Positions 1 through 5,285 of a stretch of DNA of 14,185 bases are shown here, in pieces. Where the stretch lies: NCBI GenBank assembly GCA_017383325.1, contig JAFNYG010000081.1, positions 1-14,185 on the forward strand. Reading direction: 5' to 3'. The first letter of the stretch is position 1; the number at the start of each line of letters is the position of its first letter. The notes under the pieces were generated by a model. It did no database searches. It saw only the letters and a program-made list of their open reading frames with translations, and was not told the DNA's origin. A program made the position numbers and the translations under genes. Source of the stretch: Alphaproteobacteria bacterium (GTDB lineage Bacteria > Pseudomonadota > Alphaproteobacteria > Rs-D84).

Positions 1-492
1 GATGGAAAATCCAGTCATATCCCATTTACCGCCAATTGTTCCACCTAAATCCATATCAAAATCATATGAACTCATATTATACGAAAAATCTGTATGCGAC
101 CCAAACATACCGCCCAACGGCTGATAGAACGGATGTGCCAAGAAATATTTACGACGCATTTTGTTCACAATTTTTTCAGAACGCGTTGTGCGCTGTGTTG
201 TTTTTGTTGCACGCGCCGACGAAGAATTTGCCCCTTCGTACTGTTTATACAGCGCACTGCGATTTTGTGGTTTTGTGTAATACAAATCACCCGCATCTTT
301 GACCTCATACGTCTTGGTCAGTGTACGCGTCTGATATTTTTCATAGTTAACTTTTTCACGTGTACGTGTGGCCGGCGCACTTGATAAATCTGCACTGGAC
401 CCTGCACGCGCCCCCCAATTTGTTGCAGCGTCTGCACTAACCGCCCCCAGCGCCACCAACACACCAAAAATAACAGATAACGATTTTTTCAT
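1..492 (-). CDS. Secreted, probably outer-membrane protein (5' part, runs off the window)
   Basis: This is the first 164 codons of an open frame that continues past the window edge. The start codon follows an AAGGAGT ribosome binding site with good spacing. Residues 1-20 or 1-22 form a signal peptide: two lysines, a hydrophobic stretch (SVIFGVLVALGAV) and a small-residue cleavage region near VSADA. The mature part starts with a Ser/Thr/Ala-rich and basic stretch (about 25-115), then an aromatic and Gly-rich segment (about 118-164: FYQPLGGMFG, FSYNMSSYDFDMDLGG). That alternating aromatic/Gly character suggests the start of an outer-membrane beta-barrel, but no family motif is recognised and the domain is cut off. 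Seen: signal peptide, frame and ribosome binding site. Inferred: export and possible barrel. It could equally be a soluble periplasmic protein. Confidence 0.75.
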   Translation of the reverse strand, partial: MKKSLSVIFGVLVALGAVSADAATNWGARAGSSADLSSAPATRTREKVNYEKYQTRTLTKTYEVKDAGDLYYTKPQNRSALYKQYEGANSSSARATKTTQRTTRSEKIVNKMRRKYFLAHPFYQPLGGMFGSHTDFSYNMSSYDFDMDLGGTIGGKWDMTGFSI

Positions 493-516
493 AATAAACA
501 ACTCCTTTTAAAGTGA

Positions 517-522
517 ATTATA
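517..522 (-). promoter_or_regulatory. Extended -10 promoter of the secreted-protein gene
   Basis: On the minus strand a perfect TATAAT is preceded by TGG, giving an extended -10 (TGnTATAAT). It lies 24 bp upstream of the start codon. No good -35 is seen at standard spacing, which is tolerated for extended -10 promoters. The site lies between the hairpin after tatA and the gene it would serve. Confidence 0.6.
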
Positions 523-583
523 CCATAATTCAATCATACAAAAAAGAACAAAAAAAACCTATACAACATTAATAAAACAAGAA

Positions 584-610
584 ACCTGCACAAACAAAGT
601 TCATGCAGGT
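584..610 (-). terminator. Hairpin terminator after tatA
   Basis: Seven-base perfect inverted repeat (ACCTGCA / TGCAGGT, 584-590 and 604-610) with a 13-nt loop, starting 8 bp after the tatA stop. On the minus strand it is followed by a T-rich but interrupted tail (TTTCTTGTTTTATT). It is a plausible intrinsic terminator of modest strength. Confidence 0.55.
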
Positions 611-617
611 CTATATT

Positions 618-827
618 TTACTTCTTCTTAGTTGCCGCTTTTTTTCGCACAACCTTCTTATCAGACTTTTCCGACGTCTTTGTTTTTTGTGTTTTCAGCT
701 CTTTCTTAAACACATTTAGCCCATCAGCCAAATTTTTCATCATACCTGGAATTTTGTTATGCCCGAACAGTATAACTACCAACACAACAACGACCAGGAT
801 TTCCGCCCATCCAAAACGTCCAAACAT
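618..827 (-). CDS. tatA: Sec-independent protein translocase subunit TatA
   Basis: A 69-aa membrane protein of the twin-arginine translocation system, which exports folded proteins; TatA oligomers act with TatC in the inner membrane. The family architecture is complete: short N-terminus with an acidic residue (E9 in GWAEIL), one transmembrane helix (about 8-22), the FG-x-x-K-I-P hinge (about 22-27), an amphipathic helix (MMKNLADGLNVFKKEL) and a very Lys-rich tail (about 45-69). The length is at the short end of the family. It starts 19 bp after the SPOR gene stop, with an AAGGGG ribosome binding site, so the two are probably cotranscribed. No tatB or tatC follows; a hairpin closes the unit. 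TatA is preferred over TatB because of the short tail and hinge, although TatA/TatB bifunctionality is known where TatB is missing. Confidence 0.93.
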   Translation of the reverse strand: MFGRFGWAEILVVVVLVVILFGHNKIPGMMKNLADGLNVFKKELKTQKTKTSEKSDKKVVRKKAATKKK

Positions 828-846
828 CTTTTTATCCCCTTATTAA

Positions 847-1668
847 TTATTTTGCAACATAACAATCCAGTCCATCAGATTTCGCATTGCGACAGAACCC
901 ATTTGCATCTGCAGCTGTCTTAAACGCGACACGCAAACGATATGTTGTTTTACCATCCTTTAATTGCGCCGCCAAGATAACAAACTGATGTCCTTCGAAC
1001 AAACTCTTGTGTGCATTTTGAATCTGACGCTGGGCACTTTCGGCCAACGCACGTGTACTATATGATCCGAACTGCACATACCATGCACCCGCCACAGGCT
1101 TTGCCACTGGTTTTGTTGCGGCCGGCTTGGTTGCAGGTTTTGCAACTTTTTTTGCCGCAGGTTTTGCCGCCGGGGCCTTTGCTGGCGCCGCCACAGGCTG
1201 TGGTTTAGCGACTGGTTTTTCCTCTGCCACAGGATTAAATTTCACTTCCTTGCGTTCTTCGACGACACGCACCGGCACACCGGCAGTTGGAACAACTGGC
1301 TGTGGTTGTACATTTACTGGCGCCACGACCGGCTGTGGTTGCGGTTGCGCAGGCTGTGTTTGCACCTGTACAGGTTGTGGCTGTGCCTGAACCGGATCGA
1401 CTGGTGGCATTACATTCATATCCACCGGTTGTCCTGCGTCTGCCTCTACCACTGGGGCATCCAGATCCACCTCTATCGTGGACGAAGAATCATCCCCAAT
1501 TGCACGAATGATGACATACGTTGCCAACACGATAACAACCAACCCCACCCCCAACAACAGCCACGGTTTTTTCGGGCGTGGCGCTGCGAACGGCGTCGCA
1601 TCTGGCAATGTATCCATTGCACCATTATCGTCTAAATCCAGTAAATCCAAATTATTATCATCATTCAT
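847..1668 (-). CDS. SPOR-domain inner-membrane protein (peptidoglycan binding, cell-division type)
   Basis: This 273-aa bitopic membrane protein has a cytoplasmic N-terminus rich in Asp/Asn (1-33), one transmembrane helix (about 35-56, WLLLGVGLVVIVLATYVII), and a long Pro/Gln/Ala/Lys-rich periplasmic linker (about 65-190) with repeated QPQP, PVA and KPA units. A C-terminal SPOR domain follows (about 193-273, beginning AWYVQFGSYSTRALAE and ending CYVAK). SPOR domains bind glycan strands stripped of stem peptides at division sites; this layout matches FtsN-like and DedD-like proteins. A GGGGAT ribosome binding site precedes the ATG. tatA follows 19 bp downstream. In many alphaproteobacteria a SPOR gene lies upstream of nagZ, scpAB and tatABC, so this pair looks like a shortened version. 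The specific division role is inferred. Confidence 0.9.
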   Translation of the reverse strand: MNDDNNLDLLDLDDNGAMDTLPDATPFAAPRPKKPWLLLGVGLVVIVLATYVIIRAIGDDSSSTIEVDLDAPVVEADAGQPVDMNVMPPVDPVQAQPQPVQVQTQPAQPQPQPVVAPVNVQPQPVVPTAGVPVRVVEERKEVKFNPVAEEKPVAKPQPVAAPAKAPAAKPAAKKVAKPATKPAATKPVAKPVAGAWYVQFGSYSTRALAESAQRQIQNAHKSLFEGHQFVILAAQLKDGKTTYRLRVAFKTAADANGFCRNAKSDGLDCYVAK

Positions 1669-1698
1669 GATAAAATCCCCCTCTTGTTCATTATGGAC

Positions 1699-1704
1699 AT
1701 TATA
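1699..1704 (-). promoter_or_regulatory. Extended -10 promoter of the SPOR-tatA unit
   Basis: A perfect TATAAT on the minus strand is preceded by TGA, forming an extended -10, 31 bp upstream of the SPOR start. A weak -35 (TTGTCT, 1721-1726, 16-bp spacer) would fall inside the terminator hairpin of the preceding operon. Confidence 0.6.
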
Positions 1705-1715
1705 TCATAAAATAC

Positions 1716-1738
1716 GCCAAAGACAAAATGTCTTTGGC
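1716..1738 (-). terminator. Terminator of the thrS-lipoprotein operon
   Basis: Ten-base perfect stem (GCCAAAGACA / TGTCTTTGGC) with a 3-nt loop, 8 bp after the lipoprotein stop. On the minus strand it is followed by GTATTTTATG, a moderately T-rich tail. A six-T run on the other side would also suit plus-strand transcripts, but no plus gene lies upstream. Confidence 0.75.
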
Positions 1739-1746
1739 ATAATTTT

Positions 1747-1890
1747 TTACTTTGGCATATTTCCAAAGTTTGGTGGCACAATCAGCTTTTGATTTTGTTC
1801 AACAATTGGTTCCACCTCGCACTTTTTTGCGCACGCCGCCACAACGCATGGCAACGCCATCACCGCCAACAACAACATAGTTTTTCTCAT
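1747..1890 (-). CDS. Small 47-aa lipoprotein, possibly a minimal BamF/DUF3035 relative
   Basis: A short gene starts 17 bp after the thrS stop with a strong AAGGGGGAT ribosome binding site. Residues 1-19 form a lipoprotein signal peptide (MRKTMLLLAVMALPCVVAA) with lipobox VAAC, so Cys20 would be the lipidated residue, leaving a mature protein of only 28 residues. The mature part reads CAKKCEVEPIVEQ and then LIVPPNFGNMP. The second piece resembles the L-x-V-P-P-x-F-x-x-P core I recall for DUF3035/BamF, an alphaproteobacterial lipoprotein of the outer-membrane Bam complex. Lipoprotein status is well supported; the BamF relation rests on one short motif. The position suggests cotranscription with thrS, followed by a strong hairpin. 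Confidence 0.75.
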   Translation of the reverse strand: MRKTMLLLAVMALPCVVAACAKKCEVEPIVEQNQKLIVPPNFGNMPK

Positions 1891-1907
1891 ATTCTATCCC
1901 CCTTGAC

Positions 1908-3641
1908 TTACAACGGCATTTTCACACTATTTTTCATCATTTCGACGAAATCCGCCATTGGCACAGATTCCTGTTTTTCCACACCCAACCGACGCAACGT
2001 GACATTTTTTTCTGCCATTTCTTTTTCACCAACAACTGCGATGATTGGCGTTTTTGCCAACGACAGTTCACGGATTTTATAGTTTACTTTTTCATCCCTT
2101 AAATCGGCACGTGCATTAACGCCGGCCGCCCGCAACGCCGCCACAACTTCGTTTGCATATTCTGCATGCTTTTGCGAAATTGGCGTCACCACAACAGGCT
2201 CTGGCGACAACCACAGTGGCAAATTACCACCTGTTGATTCCAGCAAGATTCCCATAAACCGTTCAATCGACCCCAACATTGCACGATGCAACATAATCGG
2301 GCGATGCTTTTCACCATCTTCGCCAACATAAGACAAATCAAATCGTTCTGGCAAATTCATATCCAATTGCACGGTGCCACACTGCCACACACGCCCCATT
2401 GAATCACGCAGATAGTTATCGATTTTCGGCCCATAGAACGCTGCATCACCTTCGGCAATTTCATATTCGATACCATTTGCATCCAGCGCATGTTTCAAAG
2501 CCCCCTCGGCCTTGTCCCAGATTTCGTCAGACCCGATACGGAACTCAGATTCCTTGCGCGTGGCTAATTTCATGGTAATTTTATCGAATCCAAACTTGCC
2601 ATAAATATCCTTGATAAATCGCAGAATTTTAACAACTTCTTCCTCTAACTGCTCTTCGGTACAGAAAATATGCGCATCGTCCTGGGTAAATTCGCGTACA
2701 CGCATCAGGCCCGATAAACCACCTGCCGCCTCATAGCGATGCACCTTGCCAAATTCCGCCATATACAGTGGCAAATCCTTATACGAACGAAGCCCATGCC
2801 CAAACACCAACATTCCACCCGGACACGACATAGGCTTAATACAGAACACCTTGCCATCCTGGGTTTTCCCTGAATAGTTGTGTTCCCCATACTTTGCCCA
2901 ATGGCCTGACCGTTCCCACAAACACCTGTCCATAACGGCCGGCGTTGAAATTTCTTGGTATCCTGCTAATTCCTGACGATGACGTACATATTCAATCAGC
3001 CGACGATAAATTTTGTACCCCTTGTCGTGCCAGAACACCGACCCCGGCGCATATTCAGGTTCGAAATGGAACAAATCCATATCCTTGCCCAGTTTACGAT
3101 TATCACGCGCGGCGGCTTCTTCCTGCATTTTCAGAAAATTATCCAATTCTTCCTTGCTGGCGAACGCATCGACATAGATACGTTGTAACATTTTATTTTT
3201 CGCATCCCCCTTCCAGTACGCACCGGCCACACTGCGAATTTTAAACGCGTCTCGTGGCAAATCCTTGGAACTTTCCACATGTGGTCCACGACACAAATCC
3301 GTAAAATCACGGAAAGTATAGATTGACAATGCCTCGCCCGCGGCATCATATTCATTCAACCATTCCATTTTATATGGCTGGTCGGCAAAGATTTCTTTGG
3401 CCGCGTCCAGGGATACAATTTTCTGTTCAAAGCGTCCATTTGATTTAATCAAATCCCGCATTTCTTTTTCAATTTTTGCAAAATCTTCTTCGGAAAAACG
3501 ATATTCTGTATCAAAATCATAATAGAACCCATTTTCAATCGCGGGACCCCCTGCGAATTTAACATCTGGGTGTAATTTTTTCACCGCTGTCGCCATAACG
3601 TGTGCCAACGAATGACGCATTAATTCAATATCATATGCCAT
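1908..3641 (-). CDS. thrS: Threonine--tRNA ligase lacking the TGS domain
   Basis: Class II aminoacyl-tRNA synthetase that charges tRNA-Thr. It has 577 aa against about 640 for the E. coli enzyme; the shortfall is the N-terminal TGS domain. The protein opens directly in the editing domain: HSLAH (H10, H14) and DLCRGPH (C117, H121) supply the four editing-site residues that clear mischarged serine. The catalytic core shows the zinc ligands C273 (MSCPGG), H324 (DDAH) and H452 (LHRAMLGSIERF, motif 3), plus motif 2 around HRYEAAGG...MRVREFTQDDAH (301-324). The C-terminal anticodon-binding domain runs from about 480. The start is firm: AAAAGG (3650-3655) sits 8 nt before the ATG, and an in-frame TAA lies 15 nt upstream, so no TGS domain can be recovered by extending the frame. 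A Thr-rich leader peptide precedes it. Confidence 0.98.
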   Translation of the reverse strand: MAYDIELMRHSLAHVMATAVKKLHPDVKFAGGPAIENGFYYDFDTEYRFSEEDFAKIEKEMRDLIKSNGRFEQKIVSLDAAKEIFADQPYKMEWLNEYDAAGEALSIYTFRDFTDLCRGPHVESSKDLPRDAFKIRSVAGAYWKGDAKNKMLQRIYVDAFASKEELDNFLKMQEEAAARDNRKLGKDMDLFHFEPEYAPGSVFWHDKGYKIYRRLIEYVRHRQELAGYQEISTPAVMDRCLWERSGHWAKYGEHNYSGKTQDGKVFCIKPMSCPGGMLVFGHGLRSYKDLPLYMAEFGKVHRYEAAGGLSGLMRVREFTQDDAHIFCTEEQLEEEVVKILRFIKDIYGKFGFDKITMKLATRKESEFRIGSDEIWDKAEGALKHALDANGIEYEIAEGDAAFYGPKIDNYLRDSMGRVWQCGTVQLDMNLPERFDLSYVGEDGEKHRPIMLHRAMLGSIERFMGILLESTGGNLPLWLSPEPVVVTPISQKHAEYANEVVAALRAAGVNARADLRDEKVNYKIRELSLAKTPIIAVVGEKEMAEKNVTLRRLGVEKQESVPMADFVEMMKNSVKMPL

Positions 3642-3677
3642 AATAAATGCCTTTTATATTTTTTAAATTTGATTAAC

Positions 3678-3768
3678 TGTTTGATTATAAGAATTTGTGC
3701 CACGCACCGCAATAGAATTTATACCCCCAACGGGGTTGTAGTAGTTGTTGTAAAAAACAAACCAAACA
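3678..3768 (-). promoter_or_regulatory. Candidate attenuator or translational switch in the thrS leader
   Basis: Three possible pairings occur in the minus-strand leader RNA. A hairpin ACCCC / GGGGT with a 4-nt loop (3723-3736) starts at the last Thr codon and covers the end of the leader ORF. A second small hairpin GTGC-gtg-GCAC lies at 3697-3707. A long-range 9-bp match (one G-U) joins leader codons 3-6 (3760-3768, TGTTTGGTT) to 3678-3686 (AATCAAACA), just upstream of the thrS ribosome binding site. A ribosome stalled on the Thr codons would cover or melt the first hairpin and release the long-range partner. No stem is followed by a U-tract, so classical transcription termination is not supported. 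Confidence 0.4.
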
Positions 3769-3775
3769 TTTTCAT
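3719..3775 (-). CDS. Putative thrS leader peptide with six consecutive threonine codons
   Basis: An 18-codon frame reads MKMFGLFFTTTTTTPLGV and stops 77 bp before thrS, on the same strand. Residues 9-14 are encoded by ACA ACA ACT ACT ACA ACC. A run of codons for the cognate amino acid just upstream of a biosynthetic or synthetase gene is the classic mark of ribosome-mediated attenuation. There is no Shine-Dalgarno at the right distance from the ATG. The predicted -10 (3783-3788) puts the transcription start at or next to the ATG, suggesting leaderless translation. An alternative is an ATT start three codons upstream, which would have AAAGG at 6 nt. The run was read directly; the regulatory role is inferred. 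Confidence 0.65.
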   Translation of the reverse strand: MKMFGLFFTTTTTTPLGV

Positions 3776-3782
3776 AAAGGTA

Positions 3783-3811
3783 ATGTTATTCCTTTATATA
3801 TAAAAAGTCAA
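3783..3811 (-). promoter_or_regulatory. Promoter of the thrS operon
   Basis: On the minus strand TTGACT (-35, 3806-3811, five of six consensus bases) is followed after exactly 17 bp by TAACAT (-10, 3783-3788, four of six). Seven bases separate the -10 from the leader ATG at 3775, so transcription should begin at about that ATG. Confidence 0.55.
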
Positions 3812-3828
3812 GCCCCTTGCACCTGAAA

Positions 3829-3931
3829 CAGAATAAACAAAAATGTTTTAAAACAAAACCGACAACGCAGTGTACAGAAGCTACATAAGTTGTCGGTTTT
3901 GTTTTTAGATGAATTATTTTTGTTTATTCTG
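3829..3931 (-). terminator. Large nested inverted repeat overlapping the yebC stop; probable terminator
   Basis: Two perfect inverted repeats are nested. The outer arms are 16 bp (CAGAATAAACAAAAAT at 3829-3844, complement at 3916-3931). The inner arms are 17 bp (3850-3866 and 3889-3905, core AACCGACAAC / GTTGTCGGTT). The inner loop holds a further TGTA/TACA pairing. The outer right arm includes the last yebC codons and its stop. The inner hairpin is followed on the minus strand by a T-rich tail (GTTTTGTTTT), so it can terminate yebC transcripts before the thrS promoter. The outer arms go beyond what a terminator needs. Confidence 0.7.
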
Positions 3932-4640
3932 CGGCGGTAAAGACCTTCTGCACATCATCATTCGCATCCAGCGCATCCACCAACTTCTCTAACTTCGCAT
4001 ACGCTTCGTCATCCAAATCCATTGGCATATTTGGCAACCAGGTCAATTCGGCCTGTTCTGGTTCACCCAGTTTGTCCGCCAAATATTTTTGCGCATTCAC
4101 AAAATCTTCTGGTTTGGTTGTGATGATAAAGCCTTCTTCGGACGTTTCCAGATTATCAGCATTGGCCTCCATAATAATTTCCATCATTTCATCTTCGGTT
4201 TTACCGATGGATGCGGGATACATAATCTGACCTGCGCGTGTAAACATGAACACAACAGAACCTTCTTCGCCCATATTTCCGCCATTTTTACCAAAGATGT
4301 TGCGAATTTCCGGCACAGTACGACGTGGATTATCGGTCAACGCCTCTACAATCACTGGCACGGCACCTGGCCCATACCCCTCGTAACGCACCGCTTCGTA
4401 ATTTTCAGTATTCGCCCCCGATGCCTTGTCAATTGCGCGTTTAATATTGTCGTTCGGCATAGACGCCTTGCGCGCGGTCAGAATTGCCAAACGCAGACGC
4501 GGATTGTTATCTGGGTTTTTATCACCCAACTTGGCCGCCATGGTAATTTCACGCGCCAGTTTTGTGAACAGCCCACTGCGTGCTGCGTCGGCCGCGCCTT
4601 TTTTATGCTGAATATTATGCCATTTACTGTGTCCACTCAT
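3924..4640 (-). CDS. yebC: YebC/PmpR (TACO1) family protein
   Basis: A full-length 238-aa member of the YebC family, cytoplasmic proteins first described as transcription regulators and more recently linked to translation of difficult (proline-rich) stretches; the mitochondrial homologue is TACO1. The signature N-terminus MSGHSKWHNIQHKKGAADAARSGLFTKLAREI is intact, as are the middle motifs (DNIKRAIDKASG, YEGYGPGAVPVIVEALTDN, FGKNGGNMGEEGSVVFMF) and the domain 3 region (LTWLPNMPMDL). The start has AAGG 8-11 nt upstream. The gene diverges from ruvA across only 50 bp. In many proteobacteria yebC lies immediately before ruvC-ruvA-ruvB in the same direction; here it is inverted and ruvC is absent. 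Which of the proposed roles applies cannot be told from sequence. Confidence 0.97.
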   Translation of the reverse strand: MSGHSKWHNIQHKKGAADAARSGLFTKLAREITMAAKLGDKNPDNNPRLRLAILTARKASMPNDNIKRAIDKASGANTENYEAVRYEGYGPGAVPVIVEALTDNPRRTVPEIRNIFGKNGGNMGEEGSVVFMFTRAGQIMYPASIGKTEDEMMEIIMEANADNLETSEEGFIITTKPEDFVNAQKYLADKLGEPEQAELTWLPNMPMDLDDEAYAKLEKLVDALDANDDVQKVFTAAE

Positions 4641-4642
4641 AT

Positions 4643-4671
4643 TTGACCTTTTTATTTATTTAGATTAAAAT
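4643..4671 (+). promoter_or_regulatory. Promoter of ruvA-mnmE
   Basis: TTGACC (-35, 4643-4648, five of six) and TAAAAT (-10, 4666-4671, five of six) are separated by the ideal 17 bp. The predicted start near 4678 gives a 5' UTR of about 12 nt that just holds the AAAAGGA ribosome binding site of ruvA. Confidence 0.7.
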
Positions 4672-4690
4672 TACCCCAAAAGGATAACAA

Positions 4691-5284
4691 ATGATTGGCA
4701 AATTGCAAGGCATAGTTGACTATATCGGCGACGGATTTGTAATTTTATTGGTGAACGGTGTGGGGTACAAAGTATTCACCGCCGAATACCTGACGCACAA
4801 AAGCACGGCCGAACTGTGGATTGAAACAGTTGTACGCGAAGATTCCATCCGCCTGTTTGGCTTTACGACATTAAACAACCAAAACCTGTTTAACATGTTA
4901 ACGGCGGTATCCGGTGTCGGTCCTAAGGTTGCATTGGCAATACTGGGGACAATAAATTCTGATACATTAATGTCTGCGATTGCAACAGGTGACGCCAAAA
5001 CAATTGCGACGGCCCCAGGGGTCGGCAAAAAAATGGCTGAAAAAATCATTGTTGAATTAAAGAATAAAATCGGCGGCGCGTCGGCAACATTGTTTACACC
5101 AGATACCGGCACAACCACATCTGCATCATCTGCCCTGCCCGATTTATTGATGGCACTGGAATCATTGGGATATCGCCGTCTGGATATCATCGAAATGGCG
5201 CAAAAACTAGTAAACCAGAATCCAACCGCCGACGTATCCAAATTGGTTCCCATGGCATTAAAAGAAATCAGCGGAAATAAATAA
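4691..5284 (+). CDS. ruvA: Holliday junction branch migration protein RuvA
   Basis: A 197-aa protein (E. coli RuvA: 203) that binds four-way junctions as a tetramer and positions the RuvB motor during recombinational repair. The N-terminal OB-fold domain spans about 1-63 (MIGKLQGIVDYIGDGFVIL...VGYKVF). Two helix-hairpin-helix motifs follow: AVSGVGPKVALAILG (72-86) and TAPGVGKKMAEKIIVELK (108-124). A flexible Thr/Ser/Ala-rich linker (about 133-147) leads to the C-terminal RuvB-contacting domain (about 148-197, LMALESLGYRRLDI). AAAAGGA lies 6 nt before the ATG. The stop is one base from the mnmE start, so the two form a tight operon. Neither ruvC nor ruvB is adjacent. Confidence 0.98.
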   Translation: MIGKLQGIVDYIGDGFVILLVNGVGYKVFTAEYLTHKSTAELWIETVVREDSIRLFGFTTLNNQNLFNMLTAVSGVGPKVALAILGTINSDTLMSAIATGDAKTIATAPGVGKKMAEKIIVELKNKIGGASATLFTPDTGTTTSASSALPDLLMALESLGYRRLDIIEMAQKLVNQNPTADVSKLVPMALKEISGNK

Positions 5285-5285
5285 T

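Noticed and set aside
1011..1635. Several plus-strand frames opposite the SPOR gene, rich in Cys, Thr and Gly
   Set aside because: They mirror the repetitive Pro/Gln/Ala codons of the real gene and have no ribosome binding sites or recognisable domains.
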